Source: Streptomyces sp. A012304
Lineage (GTDB): Bacteria; Actinomycetota; Actinomycetes; Streptomycetales; Streptomycetaceae
Reading direction: 5' to 3'
Assembly (NCBI RefSeq): GCF_026008495.1
Contig: NZ_BQUN01000106.1
Location: 1 to 32,565 of the forward strand
DNA length: 32,565 bases
Part shown: piece by piece, positions 1-7,209 of the stretch
Layout of the letters: each line of letters begins with the position of its first letter
Numbering within the stretch: the first letter of the stretch is position 1
Program-made: the position numbers and the translations under genes
Notes under the pieces: generated by a model
What the model saw: the letters and a program-made list of their open reading frames with translations, nothing else
Told to the model about the DNA's origin: nothing
Databases searched by the model: none

Positions 1-703
1 TGACGCCGCCGGCCTGCGAGTCGAGCCAGAGGTCGGTCTCGGGAAGCACCTGCTGGTAAGCGACCCGGGCACCGTCGGCGGTGCCGGCCACGGCGGCGGC
101 GCCGCTCAGCCCGTAGCCGAAGGACTCACCGGACGGCAGGGTGACGGAGGCGAGCTCCGCGGCGTCGGCCCGGCCGGCGAAGCGCAGGGCCACGGAGTCG
201 GCGGCGTTCGCCCAGCCGCCGGTCTGCTCCACCAGCGCGCTGTCGATGGGCCGCCAGGTCCCGTGCTGGTCCCGGTAGTTGATCGGGTCGGTGGAGATCT
301 CGCTGGTGCGGGTGCCGTCCTCGTTGGTGTAGGTCCGGCTGTGGGCGTCCCGCTCCGCGACGATCTCCTTGCTCGTCCTGCGGTCGTAGCCCTTGACCTG
401 TGCGGGGGCCGGCGTGCTGACCTCGACCGTGTTCTTCCGGGCCGTGGGCCGGGCGGCGGGCGGGCTCTTCAGCGGGTACTTGGCGCGCAGGGACCGCGGC
501 GCCTCGTCGTTGCGCGGGCCATCCGCGAAGTGGCTGAGCCCCTCGGCACTGCCCCAGCGCTGGCCGGGGCCCTTGGCGGCGGCCGGCTTCTCCGGGAAGA
601 GGGGGAACCCCGCCCCGCCGATGGCGAGTGAACCGAAGGCGATGACCGCCGTCACGGCGAGGGCGATGGCCTTGCCCCAACGGGAACGCAGGAGTCTCGG
701 CAT
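1..703 (-). CDS. N-terminal part of a large secreted RHS-repeat / polymorphic-toxin-like protein (runs off left edge)
   Basis: Reading the minus strand from the ATG at 703 gives about 234 residues with no stop before the window edge, so the gene continues to the left. The N-terminus is a signal peptide or signal anchor: basic MPRLLRSRWGK, then a hydrophobic stretch (AIALAVTAVIAFGSLAIGG). A Pro/Ala/Lys-rich segment follows, then a conserved-looking block (residues about 115-165: KEIVAERDAHSRTYTNEDGT, then NYRDQHGTWRPIDSALV). That block is typical of the N-terminal region of long actinobacterial RHS/YD-repeat and HINT-type polymorphic toxins (family knowledge from memory). The RHS core and any toxin tip lie outside the window. 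An in-frame GTG at 739 would add 12 residues (MPAYRRHARKFL); neither start has a good ribosome site. The gene diverges from the lectin-like gene at 1231. Coding on this strand is likely; the toxin assignment is moderate. Confidence 0.6.
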   Translation of the reverse strand, partial: MPRLLRSRWGKAIALAVTAVIAFGSLAIGGAGFPLFPEKPAAAKGPGQRWGSAEGLSHFADGPRNDEAPRSLRAKYPLKSPPAARPTARKNTVEVSTPAPAQVKGYDRRTSKEIVAERDAHSRTYTNEDGTRTSEISTDPINYRDQHGTWRPIDSALVEQTGGWANAADSVALRFAGRADAAELASVTLPSGESFGYGLSGAAAVAGTADGARVAYQQVLPETDLWLDSQAGGV

Positions 704-949
704 CAGGAACTTGCGCGCGTGTCTCCGGTACGCCGGCACGGCCCCCCCAAGGGACGAACGGATGATCGGGGGGGAGCCTGACTGTTCGCCGGACTCGTTG
801 TCGACTCATTGACCAGTCCATTCATCTGGGCGTTATCCCATCGTGATCACTGCCTCTCGACCCGAACACGGATTTCCCGTGCGCCACTTGCGACTCGGCC
901 CCAGAGGGGGTTTCCACCGGCAGCCACGGCGGGCGAAACCCTGGGGGAA

Positions 950-964
950 CTGTGTTCAACACAG
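950..964. promoter_or_regulatory. Candidate operator: perfect 7-1-7 palindrome
   Basis: CTGTGTTCAACACAG is a perfect inverted repeat of 7-base arms around one central base. It lies in the middle of the divergent intergenic region, about 250 bases from either start codon. The form fits the binding site of a dimeric regulator, but no regulator gene is adjacent, so the role is inference. Confidence 0.35.
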
Positions 965-1210
965 AGACACGGCGAATCCACGCGGCATTCATACGACACC
1001 CGGAGTCGGCCGACATCGCCGCGGCCCGATCACTGCCGACGGCTCGGGCGCACCCCACATTCGAGCGGCCGACAAGAGGAACGAGGTTCTTTTTGCCAGT
1101 TGATTTCCCGTCAATGACCAGCACAGATGGCTTGTTTGCTCCGTCGTTTACCTTCAAGATCCCTATCAGAGACCTTTGTTCACCTGGCAGAAACGGCAGC
1201 GTTCACCTTC

Positions 1211-1225
1211 GGACGCTTAACGTCC
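1211..1225 (+). promoter_or_regulatory. Dyad GGACG-N5-CGTCC abutting the start codon
   Basis: GGACGCTTAACGTCC ends five bases before the ATG at 1231, where a Shine-Dalgarno sequence would be expected and none is visible. It could be a small hairpin affecting translation initiation or a protein-binding site. The arms are short and this may be chance. Confidence 0.25.
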
Positions 1226-1230
1226 ACGCC

Positions 1231-3198
1231 ATGAACCGGATTTCAGCTCGCGCAGTCATCTCCGCCACCGCTCTGGCCACGGCCCTGACGACCGTGCTCC
1301 CGCTCACCGGCGCGCTGCCCTCCGCTCCCGCGTCGGCCGCCGTGTCGCTGACCTGCGGCGCGAACGGGGCGACGTACACCCTGGATTCCGCCGGCAAGCT
1401 CAACAGAACCGACATGCCGGACCCGGCGACCGGCAACGCCCTGCCCGCCAGCAGCACCATCGACACCACCTGGACCGGCTACGGCCACATGCTCGCCGGG
1501 CCCGGCGCGACCTTCTACGGCATCAAGTCGGACGGGCTGTACTACAGCCACCGGGTCAGCTCCACCAACACCTGGGACGTCCACCACCGGAAGATCAGCT
1601 CCAGCTTCACCGCGTTCCGGGCCGCCGACCGGATCGACGACATCACCATCGACCGCGGCGGCTACATCTGGACGCTCTCCGGCACCACCAACGACCTGCG
1701 CTGGTACCGCTACGACGCGGCCGCCAACGAGTTCGTCGAGGGCAGCGGCAAGATCGTCGACATGGGCTGGAACTACGACGCCATCTTCGCGGCCGACCGC
1801 GGGGTGATCTACGGCCGTGACGCGACCGACGGCAAGCTCTACCGCTCGCGCTACGACTACACCAGCCAGCGCTGGATCGAACGCCATGTGCTGGAGTCCT
1901 CCGCCGACTGGAGCGACACCAAGTTCATGCCGTCGTACGGCGGTGACACCCTGTTCCGTGTCAAGGGCGGCGGCGCGGTCACGTACTACCGCTTCGACGA
2001 GGACATCCGCGACTGGCCCGTCTACAACAAGCAGGTCGAGGCGTCCGGCTGGGCCGGCTTCGTCTCGGTCTCGGCGGGGCCCGACATCTGCCGGCTCAAC
2101 GTCAACCACACGCCCGCCGCCACCCCGGTGGCGCTGGAGTCGTACACGCCCAACTCCGTCATGCAGGCGTCGGACGGCAAGCTGGAGCTCGCCTACACCG
2201 ACAACATCGGCCGCCTGGTCCACGGCCGCACCGACCCGGCCGACATCAACGGCGCCCAGTGGACGGTGATCTCGGGCCAGGAGGCGTTCACCGGCCGGCC
2301 CTCGCTCTCCGAGCACACCGACGGCCGCGTCGTCGTCACCTCCCACAACACCTCCGGCAGCATCTGGCAGCGCAACCAGACCGCCAAGAGCTCCGCCGAC
2401 TGGGGCAACTGGATCGACCTCGCGGGCGCCATGAAGCAGCACGCCGTCACCGGCAAGACCCCCAGCGGGCTGATGACCCAGTTCGCCCTCGACGCGAACG
2501 GCAAGCCCTGGTACCGCATCCAGCAGCGCGCCAACGTCGACTTCATGGGCTGGATGCCGCTGTCCGGCACCGGCTTCACCGGCCCCCTCACCGCCGTCAC
2601 CGTGCGCGACGGCATCCAGCTCTTCGGCAAGAAGGCCGACGGCACCCTCGCCACCGCCCTCTTCAAGGAGGGAGGCACGCTCTCGGCGTGGACCGGCATG
2701 GGCACCCAGGCCATCGCCGGCCAGCCGTCCGTCGTCGTCTACCCCGGCTACCGCATACGCGTCTTCGGAACGGACGCGAACGGCAACGTGGTCACCGCCG
2801 CCCAGTCCGCCGAGGGCGGGGCGTACGGGGCCTGGGAGACCGTCGCCGGCATCACCGCGCAGGGCTCCCCCAGCGCCGTCATCTCCCCCCTGACCGGCCT
2901 CACCGAGATCGTCGTCCGCGGCACCGACGGCTACGTCCACAACACCGGCGAGACCGCCCAGGGCAGCGGTGTCTGGCGCGCCTGGCAGCAGGTGAGCTTC
3001 GAGTCCTCGGCCACCGAGCCGACCGCCTTCACCTACACCAACCCCACCGGCCCGACCTGGGCCTACACCTTCCGTACCTCCGACAACCAGACCCGCATCT
3101 ACCAGGTCCAGCAGACCTCTTCGTTCAGCGCGATGCGCGCCGAGGCCGACGTGCCGGACTTCCAGGGCAGCGAGCTGCCCACCCCGCCGGCCGAGTGA
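1231..3198 (+). CDS. Secreted beta-propeller lectin-like protein (tachylectin-2-like plus PLL-like repeats)
   Basis: The product is 655 residues. A Sec signal peptide is clear: MNRISARAVISATALATALT, then a hydrophobic and Pro/Ala region ending ASA, with cleavage likely near residue 37. The ATG at 1231 was chosen because the signal peptide begins there; longer in-frame starts would bury it. Residues about 45-290 carry repeated units with W/Y-rich strands (GLYYSHRVSS, LRWYRYDAAANEF, KLYRSRYDYTSQRW, VTYYRFDEDIRDW), resembling tachylectin-2 five-bladed propellers. Residues about 300-650 carry another series of blade-like repeats with spaced W residues (DWGNWIDL, MGWMPL, LSAWTGM, GAWETV, WRAWQQV), like PLL/DUF346-type sugar-binding propellers. 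No catalytic motif is visible, so a carbohydrate-binding role outside the cell is inferred. It diverges from the exported toxin-like gene and may be functionally linked to it. Hairpins follow the stop codon. Confidence 0.8.
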   Translation: MNRISARAVISATALATALTTVLPLTGALPSAPASAAVSLTCGANGATYTLDSAGKLNRTDMPDPATGNALPASSTIDTTWTGYGHMLAGPGATFYGIKSDGLYYSHRVSSTNTWDVHHRKISSSFTAFRAADRIDDITIDRGGYIWTLSGTTNDLRWYRYDAAANEFVEGSGKIVDMGWNYDAIFAADRGVIYGRDATDGKLYRSRYDYTSQRWIERHVLESSADWSDTKFMPSYGGDTLFRVKGGGAVTYYRFDEDIRDWPVYNKQVEASGWAGFVSVSAGPDICRLNVNHTPAATPVALESYTPNSVMQASDGKLELAYTDNIGRLVHGRTDPADINGAQWTVISGQEAFTGRPSLSEHTDGRVVVTSHNTSGSIWQRNQTAKSSADWGNWIDLAGAMKQHAVTGKTPSGLMTQFALDANGKPWYRIQQRANVDFMGWMPLSGTGFTGPLTAVTVRDGIQLFGKKADGTLATALFKEGGTLSAWTGMGTQAIAGQPSVVVYPGYRIRVFGTDANGNVVTAAQSAEGGAYGAWETVAGITAQGSPSAVISPLTGLTEIVVRGTDGYVHNTGETAQGSGVWRAWQQVSFESSATEPTAFTYTNPTGPTWAYTFRTSDNQTRIYQVQQTSSFSAMRAEADVPDFQGSELPTPPAE

Positions 3199-3217
3199 CC
3201 ACACCCCAGAGGAGGCC

Positions 3218-3300
3218 GTGGCGGCCCGGCGGCCGCCACGCCCCGCCCCCGGCGCCGCCCGCCCCGCCCCGTTCGCTTCCGTCCCGGCACGGGGCGGGGC
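3218..3300 (+). terminator. Double hairpin terminator region after the lectin-like gene
   Basis: Two strong inverted repeats follow the stop at 3198. At 3218-3239, GTGGCGGCC and GGCCGCCAC pair over a 4-base loop. At 3261-3271 and 3290-3300, GCCCCGCCCCG and CGGGGCGGGGC form an 11-base stem with an 18-base loop. No T-run follows, which is usual for actinomycete terminators. The second stem lies only 15 bases before the GTG at 3315 and could also affect sialidase expression. Confidence 0.6.
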
Positions 3301-3314
3301 GGGGCCGGGCGGCC

Positions 3315-6300
3315 GTGCGCTTACGGCCGGCTCCTCACCACACGAGAAAGGTTGGCACCGCCCTGTTCCGGCTACCTGTACGCGGCCTCGGCGCCGCCCT
3401 CGTCACCCTGACCCTGACCCTCCTCGGAGCCGTCGCCCCGCCCGCCGCCGCGAGCGGCACACAGCTGTCGACGGACGGCCTCATCGGGACCGAACAGATC
3501 CTCTTCCGCTCCGGAACCGCCGGATACGGCTGTTTCCGCATCCCCACGATCGTCCGTACGAAGACGGGCGCGCTGCTCGCCTTCGCCGAGGGCCGCCGCT
3601 CGCCCTCCTGCGCCGACCGGGGCGCGATCGACATCGTCATGCGCCGCTCCACCAACGGCGGCCGCACCTGGGGCCCCGTCCGCGTGGTGCTCGCCGGCAG
3701 CGACACCGACCCGCTGACGCCCTACACGCGCGGCAACCCCTCCCCCGTGGCCGACCTGCGCACCGGCGACGTCCATCTGCTGTCCACGTCGGAACCGGCC
3801 GAGCCGGGCGGCAAACGGCTGCCGCGCGTCCAGCGCAGCACCGACGACGGGCTGACCTTCGGCGCGCCGAAGCCACTGCCGCGGCTGTCGAACCCGCAGG
3901 ACGGCTGGTTCGGCACCGGCCCCGCGCACGGCATCCAGCTCAAGCGCGGCGACAAGGCAGGCCGGCTGGTGGTCGGGGCGTACGAGTCCCCGCCGCAGTC
4001 CGGTCAGGATCCCCAGCTCGTCGGGGTGCTCTACAGCGACAACGGCGACGAGTGGTTCGCGAGCGCCACGGCCGACTCCTTCGGGCCCGGGCTGCTGCCG
4101 GGCGAGCCGACCGTCGCCGAACTCGACAACGGGCACCTGTACATCAACGCCCGCAACAACAACGGTGCCGCGTCGTCCGGGCACCGGACGCACGCCGTCA
4201 GCACCGACTCCGGCGCGACCGTGCCCGCGCAGCAGATCGTGCCCTCGCTCACCACGCCCGAGGTGCAGGCCTCGGTGCTGGCGCTGGAGCAGACGTACCG
4301 GGCCACGCCCGGTGACACGCTCGTCCTCTCGGCGCCCTCGCACCCGACGGACCGCCAGAACATGCGGATCCGCTACTCCACGGACCGCGGCACGACCTGG
4401 CACGACGCCGCGCAGATCAACGCCAAGCGGGCCGGCTACTCGGACCTGGTGGAGCTGACCGACGGCGAGATCGGCCTGGTCTACGAGGGCGGCGACGGCT
4501 TCTCCGCGGCCAACATCTACTTCAACCGCTTCACCCCGGCGGCGGCCGGCGTGCCGGGCACCTTCACCGGCAAGGTGCACCCGCAGGCCTCCCCGGCCGC
4601 GGGCCGCACCACCCCTGACACGACGCTCAACGCCAACGACGCCCATCTCGCCGGGGGTTCGGCGCTCGGCGCCGGCCGCCTGGGCCAGGGCCTGGCCCTC
4701 GACGCCACCGGCGAGTACGCCGACCTGCCGTACACGCCGGAGATCGACCCGCGCGACGGCGACTTCACCTACTCGCTGTTCTTCAAGTACAAGGCGCAGC
4801 CCGGCGAGACCCAGCAGCGGGTGCTGATGTGGGCGTACGGGTACGGCGCGACGCAACCACAGGTGTGGGTGCGCGCCCAGCCCGGCCAGAACCGGCTGTA
4901 CGCCTGGGTGCAGGGCACCGGCGGCGCCGCCTCCGTGGCCCTGACCGACCCCGGTCCGTCGACCGCCTTCGGCGACGACGCCTGGCACCATCTGACGCTG
5001 GTGCGCAGCGGCGGACGGATCACGCTGTCGGTGGACGGCACGTCCTCCGCGCAGGCCACCGGGGTGGCCGGGTCGGTCAGCGCCGACCGCGCCGCCGGTG
5101 TCGACGGGATCCGGCTCGGGGCCAAGCCCGACACCGCGGCCGGTGACCCCTTCAGCGGCGGCCTGGACGAGTTCCGGGTGTACCGCGGCGCGCTGACGGA
5201 TGCCCAGCTCGCCGAGTTGCGCACGGGGAGCGAAGCCACCTCGGCGGACGCTCCGCTCGGGGCGCGGCTGCCGTTCCAGGTGATCGACACGGCCGACACG
5301 GCCGCGCTGACCACGGTCGCGATCGAGGACGACGTCTCGGGGCACTGCGCCGACGGCACGCTGCTCGGCGGGGTGCCCACCGAGGTGGCCGGCCGGGTGG
5401 GCAAGGGAGCGATCTCCGTCTCGGCGTCCCGTCCCGGTGTCCAGGTGCCGTATCTGCCGACCCTCGACGTCGGCTCCGGCGACTTCACCTACACCCTGTG
5501 GTTCCGGCACTCCCTGACCGAGACCGACGCGAACGCCGCGCTGCTGTGGGCCTACGGCTCGGTCTCCGGCGAGCCCTCGCTGTGGGTGCGGGCGCAGCCG
5601 TCCCAGCGGCGGCTGCTCGCCTGGGCGGAGACGCCCGCGGGCGCGGTGCAGGTGGCGCTGACCGACCCCGGCCCGTCGGCCGCCTTCGGGGACGGCGCCT
5701 GGCACCTGCTGGCGCTCACCCGCAGCGGTGGCACCCTGCGGCTGAGCGTGGACGGAACCGCGGCCGCCGAGGCGAGCGGACTGTCCGGTGCGCTCACCTC
5801 CACGGCGACGCCGGAGGGGCTGAGGATCGGCTCCAAGCCGGGCAACCTCGATGTGCTCACCGGCTCCCTGGACGAGGCGCGGCTCTACAAGCGCGCGTTC
5901 ACGGCGACCGAGCTGACGAGGATCGCGCAGTCCGCCGTCGGCTCCGGTGGCGGCTACCCGGCCGACAGGCCCGCCCTGTCGTGGTCCATGGAGAACGGCC
6001 ACACCGAGTCCCACCTGGTGGCCAGGCCGGCCGCGGGCCCGGCGACCCCGGACTCCTCGGTGCACTGCAACCACGCCTTCGTCCGAGGCGGAACCCAGCC
6101 CGCGGCCGCGGCGGGCGGCGGCAGGTTCGGCGCGGGGCTTCCCCTGGACGGCACGGACGACTCCGTCGAGCTGCCGTACGGCGCGGACGAGGCCCTCGGC
6201 TCCGGTGACTTCACCGTGGCGACGTGGCTGCGCTACACGGCCGGGCAGACGAGCGCCAACCAGGTCGTCTTCTGGGCGTACGGCGTCGGCGGCGCCGAGC

Positions 6301-6743
6301 GGCAGCTGTGGCTGCGGGCCCAGCCGGGCCAGGACCGGCTCGCCGCCGTGCTGCAGACCGACACGGCCACCACCACCGTCTACGCCGGCGACGGCAGCGC
6401 GGCCCACGCCTTCGGTGACGGCGCCTGGCACCATGTGGTGCTCCAGCGCTCGGGCGGGAAGCTGAGCCTGTCGGTGGACGGAGGACCGGCCGGCGAGGCC
6501 ACCGCTCCGGCCGGCTCGGTGACGTACGAGGACGGCTTCGCCGTGCTCAATCTCCACCTGGGGGCCAGACCGGACGGCGCCGACCGGCTCAAGGGCTCCC
6601 TGGACGAGTTCCGCCTGGTGCGGCGCGCGCTGACGGCGGAGGAACTGACCGCCCTGCGCACCGCCAACGCGGACACCGGGACGGCCACCACCGTCCGGCT
6701 TCCGTTCGAGACACTGTCCCCTCTGCCGTACGCCCGGATGTGA
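3315..6743 (+). CDS. Secreted exo-alpha-sialidase (BNR/Asp-box) with three tandem LamG-type domains
   Basis: From the GTG at 3315 the product is 1142 residues: a signal peptide (LGAALVTLTLTLLGAVAPPA), a six-bladed sialidase domain (about residues 50-410), then three repeats of about 210 residues. Sialidase hallmarks are the FRIP motif (Arg near residue 75), Asp boxes (STNGGRTW, STDDGLTF, STDSGATV, STDRGTTW), a Glu in GEPTVAELDNGHLYINAR, and a likely nucleophile Tyr in RAGYSDLVEL. Each repeat (about 4572-5230, 5305-5935, 5985-6660) has the jelly-roll signatures SGDFT, LWVRAQP, DGAWHH, SVDG and GSLDEFR or close variants, so these are LamG/concanavalin-like carbohydrate-binding modules. The enzyme should release terminal sialic acids from glycans outside the cell. 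The start is uncertain: codon 3 from the GTG is TTA, while a CTG at 3363 has a better site (GAGAAAGG, 11 bases upstream) and a tidier signal peptide. Confidence 0.88.
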   Translation: MRLRPAPHHTRKVGTALFRLPVRGLGAALVTLTLTLLGAVAPPAAASGTQLSTDGLIGTEQILFRSGTAGYGCFRIPTIVRTKTGALLAFAEGRRSPSCADRGAIDIVMRRSTNGGRTWGPVRVVLAGSDTDPLTPYTRGNPSPVADLRTGDVHLLSTSEPAEPGGKRLPRVQRSTDDGLTFGAPKPLPRLSNPQDGWFGTGPAHGIQLKRGDKAGRLVVGAYESPPQSGQDPQLVGVLYSDNGDEWFASATADSFGPGLLPGEPTVAELDNGHLYINARNNNGAASSGHRTHAVSTDSGATVPAQQIVPSLTTPEVQASVLALEQTYRATPGDTLVLSAPSHPTDRQNMRIRYSTDRGTTWHDAAQINAKRAGYSDLVELTDGEIGLVYEGGDGFSAANIYFNRFTPAAAGVPGTFTGKVHPQASPAAGRTTPDTTLNANDAHLAGGSALGAGRLGQGLALDATGEYADLPYTPEIDPRDGDFTYSLFFKYKAQPGETQQRVLMWAYGYGATQPQVWVRAQPGQNRLYAWVQGTGGAASVALTDPGPSTAFGDDAWHHLTLVRSGGRITLSVDGTSSAQATGVAGSVSADRAAGVDGIRLGAKPDTAAGDPFSGGLDEFRVYRGALTDAQLAELRTGSEATSADAPLGARLPFQVIDTADTAALTTVAIEDDVSGHCADGTLLGGVPTEVAGRVGKGAISVSASRPGVQVPYLPTLDVGSGDFTYTLWFRHSLTETDANAALLWAYGSVSGEPSLWVRAQPSQRRLLAWAETPAGAVQVALTDPGPSAAFGDGAWHLLALTRSGGTLRLSVDGTAAAEASGLSGALTSTATPEGLRIGSKPGNLDVLTGSLDEARLYKRAFTATELTRIAQSAVGSGGGYPADRPALSWSMENGHTESHLVARPAAGPATPDSSVHCNHAFVRGGTQPAAAAGGGRFGAGLPLDGTDDSVELPYGADEALGSGDFTVATWLRYTAGQTSANQVVFWAYGVGGAERQLWLRAQPGQDRLAAVLQTDTATTTVYAGDGSAAHAFGDGAWHHVVLQRSGGKLSLSVDGGPAGEATAPAGSVTYEDGFAVLNLHLGARPDGADRLKGSLDEFRLVRRALTAEELTALRTANADTGTATTVRLPFETLSPLPYARM

Positions 6744-6781
6744 GCCGCACCCACCGGACGTCCTGAGGACCCGCGCGACCC

Positions 6782-6822
6782 CCGCCGCCGGCCGGCGGAC
6801 AACACCGCCCGGCCGGCGGCGG
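6782..6822 (+). terminator. Intrinsic terminator after the sialidase gene
   Basis: CCGCCGCCGGCCGG at 6782-6795 pairs perfectly with its reverse complement at 6809-6822, giving a 14-bp all-GC stem with a 13-base loop, 38 bases after the stop codon. A smaller dyad, CACACCG/CGGTGTG at 6823-6829 and 6838-6844, follows at once. No T-run is present. Confidence 0.7.
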
Positions 6823-6867
6823 CACACCGGTTCCACACGGTGTGTGCGGGCGTCGCTCCCGGCTTCC

Positions 6868-6951
6868 GCCGAGGCCGCTCACGGGGGCGATCTCGGCGAT
6901 GCGGGCCAGGTCTTCGGCGGTCAGTGTGAAGTCGGCGGCCGCGGCGATCTC
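6868..6951 (-). pseudogene. Probable C-terminal remnant of an aldo/keto reductase
   Basis: Read on the minus strand from 6951, the frame gives EIAAAADFTLTAEDLARIAE, then IAPVSG. This matches the usual last helix of aldo/keto reductases, in which a phrase like FxLTxEDLARIxxIAP occurs near the C-terminus (from memory of the family). Nothing upstream in this frame looks like the rest of an AKR barrel; the frame changes into the membrane-segment remnant described next. It is therefore a fragment of some 28 codons, not a gene. The assignment rests on a short motif. Confidence 0.4.
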
Positions 6952-7118
6952 CGACTCTGCTGCCAGGCGACGAGGCCGGCGGTGAGGGCGAGCACGAGGA
7001 GGGCTGACAAAGTGATTTTGAGGGTGCGCAGGCGCCGGACGGTACGCGCCGCAGCGCGCTCTTCCCTGTCACGCGCGGTTCGTCCGGAGTTACGAATGTG
7101 TTCCAGGCTCTTGACGTC
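6952..7118 (-). pseudogene. Probable internal remnant of an nSTAND/WD40-type protein (basic linker plus membrane segment)
   Basis: On the minus strand the frame reads SLEHIRNSGRTARDREERAA, then ARTVRRLRTLK and a hydrophobic stretch ITLSALLVLALTAGLVAW followed by QQSRRS, then a stop. A basic, Arg-rich helix followed by one transmembrane segment and WQQSR is typical of the junction between the NTPase half and the WD40 repeats of Streptomyces nSTAND proteins (from memory). No start codon with a ribosome site, no NTPase and no WD40 repeat is present, so this looks like a broken piece. It abuts the aldo/keto reductase fragment and lies just before the promoter of the LacI-family gene. Confidence 0.35.
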
Positions 7119-7139
7119 CCTCGTCTGACTGCGTAGACA
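7111..7139 (+). promoter_or_regulatory. Predicted promoter of the LacI-family gene
   Basis: TTGACG at 7111-7116 and TAGACA at 7134-7139 are separated by 17 bases, close to the Streptomyces housekeeping pattern TTGAC-N17/18-TAGRRT. A start of transcription near 7146 would leave a leader of about 64 bases before the ATG at 7210. The -10 element lies inside the first of three operator-like palindromes. Confidence 0.6.
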
Positions 7140-7165
7140 TGGCTGCGCAGTCAGACAGCGCAGTC
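7127..7165. promoter_or_regulatory. Three tandem copies of a 12-bp palindromic operator (consensus GACTGCGCAGTC)
   Basis: The copies are GACTGCGTAGAC (7127-7138), GGCTGCGCAGTC (7141-7152) and GACAGCGCAGTC (7154-7165), starting 14 and 13 bases apart. Each differs from the perfect palindrome GACTGCGCAGTC at one or two positions. The central dinucleotide is CpG, as in most LacI-family operators. The outer arms also make an 11-base inverted repeat, GTCTGACTGCG (7123-7133) with CGCAGTCAGAC (7146-7156). The sites cover the -10 element and the predicted transcription start, so a protein bound here would block transcription of the regulator gene. Autoregulation by the adjacent LacI-family protein is the simplest reading. 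Confidence 0.6.
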
Positions 7166-7209
7166 AAGCCAACTCGGCCGACGTCGGCGCATGATCATCG
7201 GGAGACACC

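Larger units (their letters stand above)
740..1230. other. Divergent intergenic region between toxin-like and lectin-like genes
   Basis: These 491 bases hold no convincing gene; the small open frames here have no ribosome site and low-complexity products. The stretch is less GC-rich than its surroundings after about 1080, as expected of a promoter region. Two dyads stand out: a perfect 15-base palindrome at 950-964 and an imperfect one at 1211-1225, just before the start codon of the lectin-like gene. A 10-base palindrome GTCGGCCGAC also lies at 1005-1014. No -35/-10 pair is good enough to call. Confidence 0.5.

Noticed and set aside
3372..6836. Very long open frame antisense to the sialidase gene, and similar ones antisense to the lectin and PKS genes
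   Set aside because: Such frames are expected opposite GC-rich genes with G/C in third positions. Their products are low-complexity Arg/Gly/Ala/Pro/Val with no domain, and the sense strand has clear motifs.
6844..7128. Plus-strand open frame of about 94 codons after the sialidase gene
   Set aside because: No ribosome site and no recognisable content; the coding-like signal here is on the minus strand, in the two remnants.
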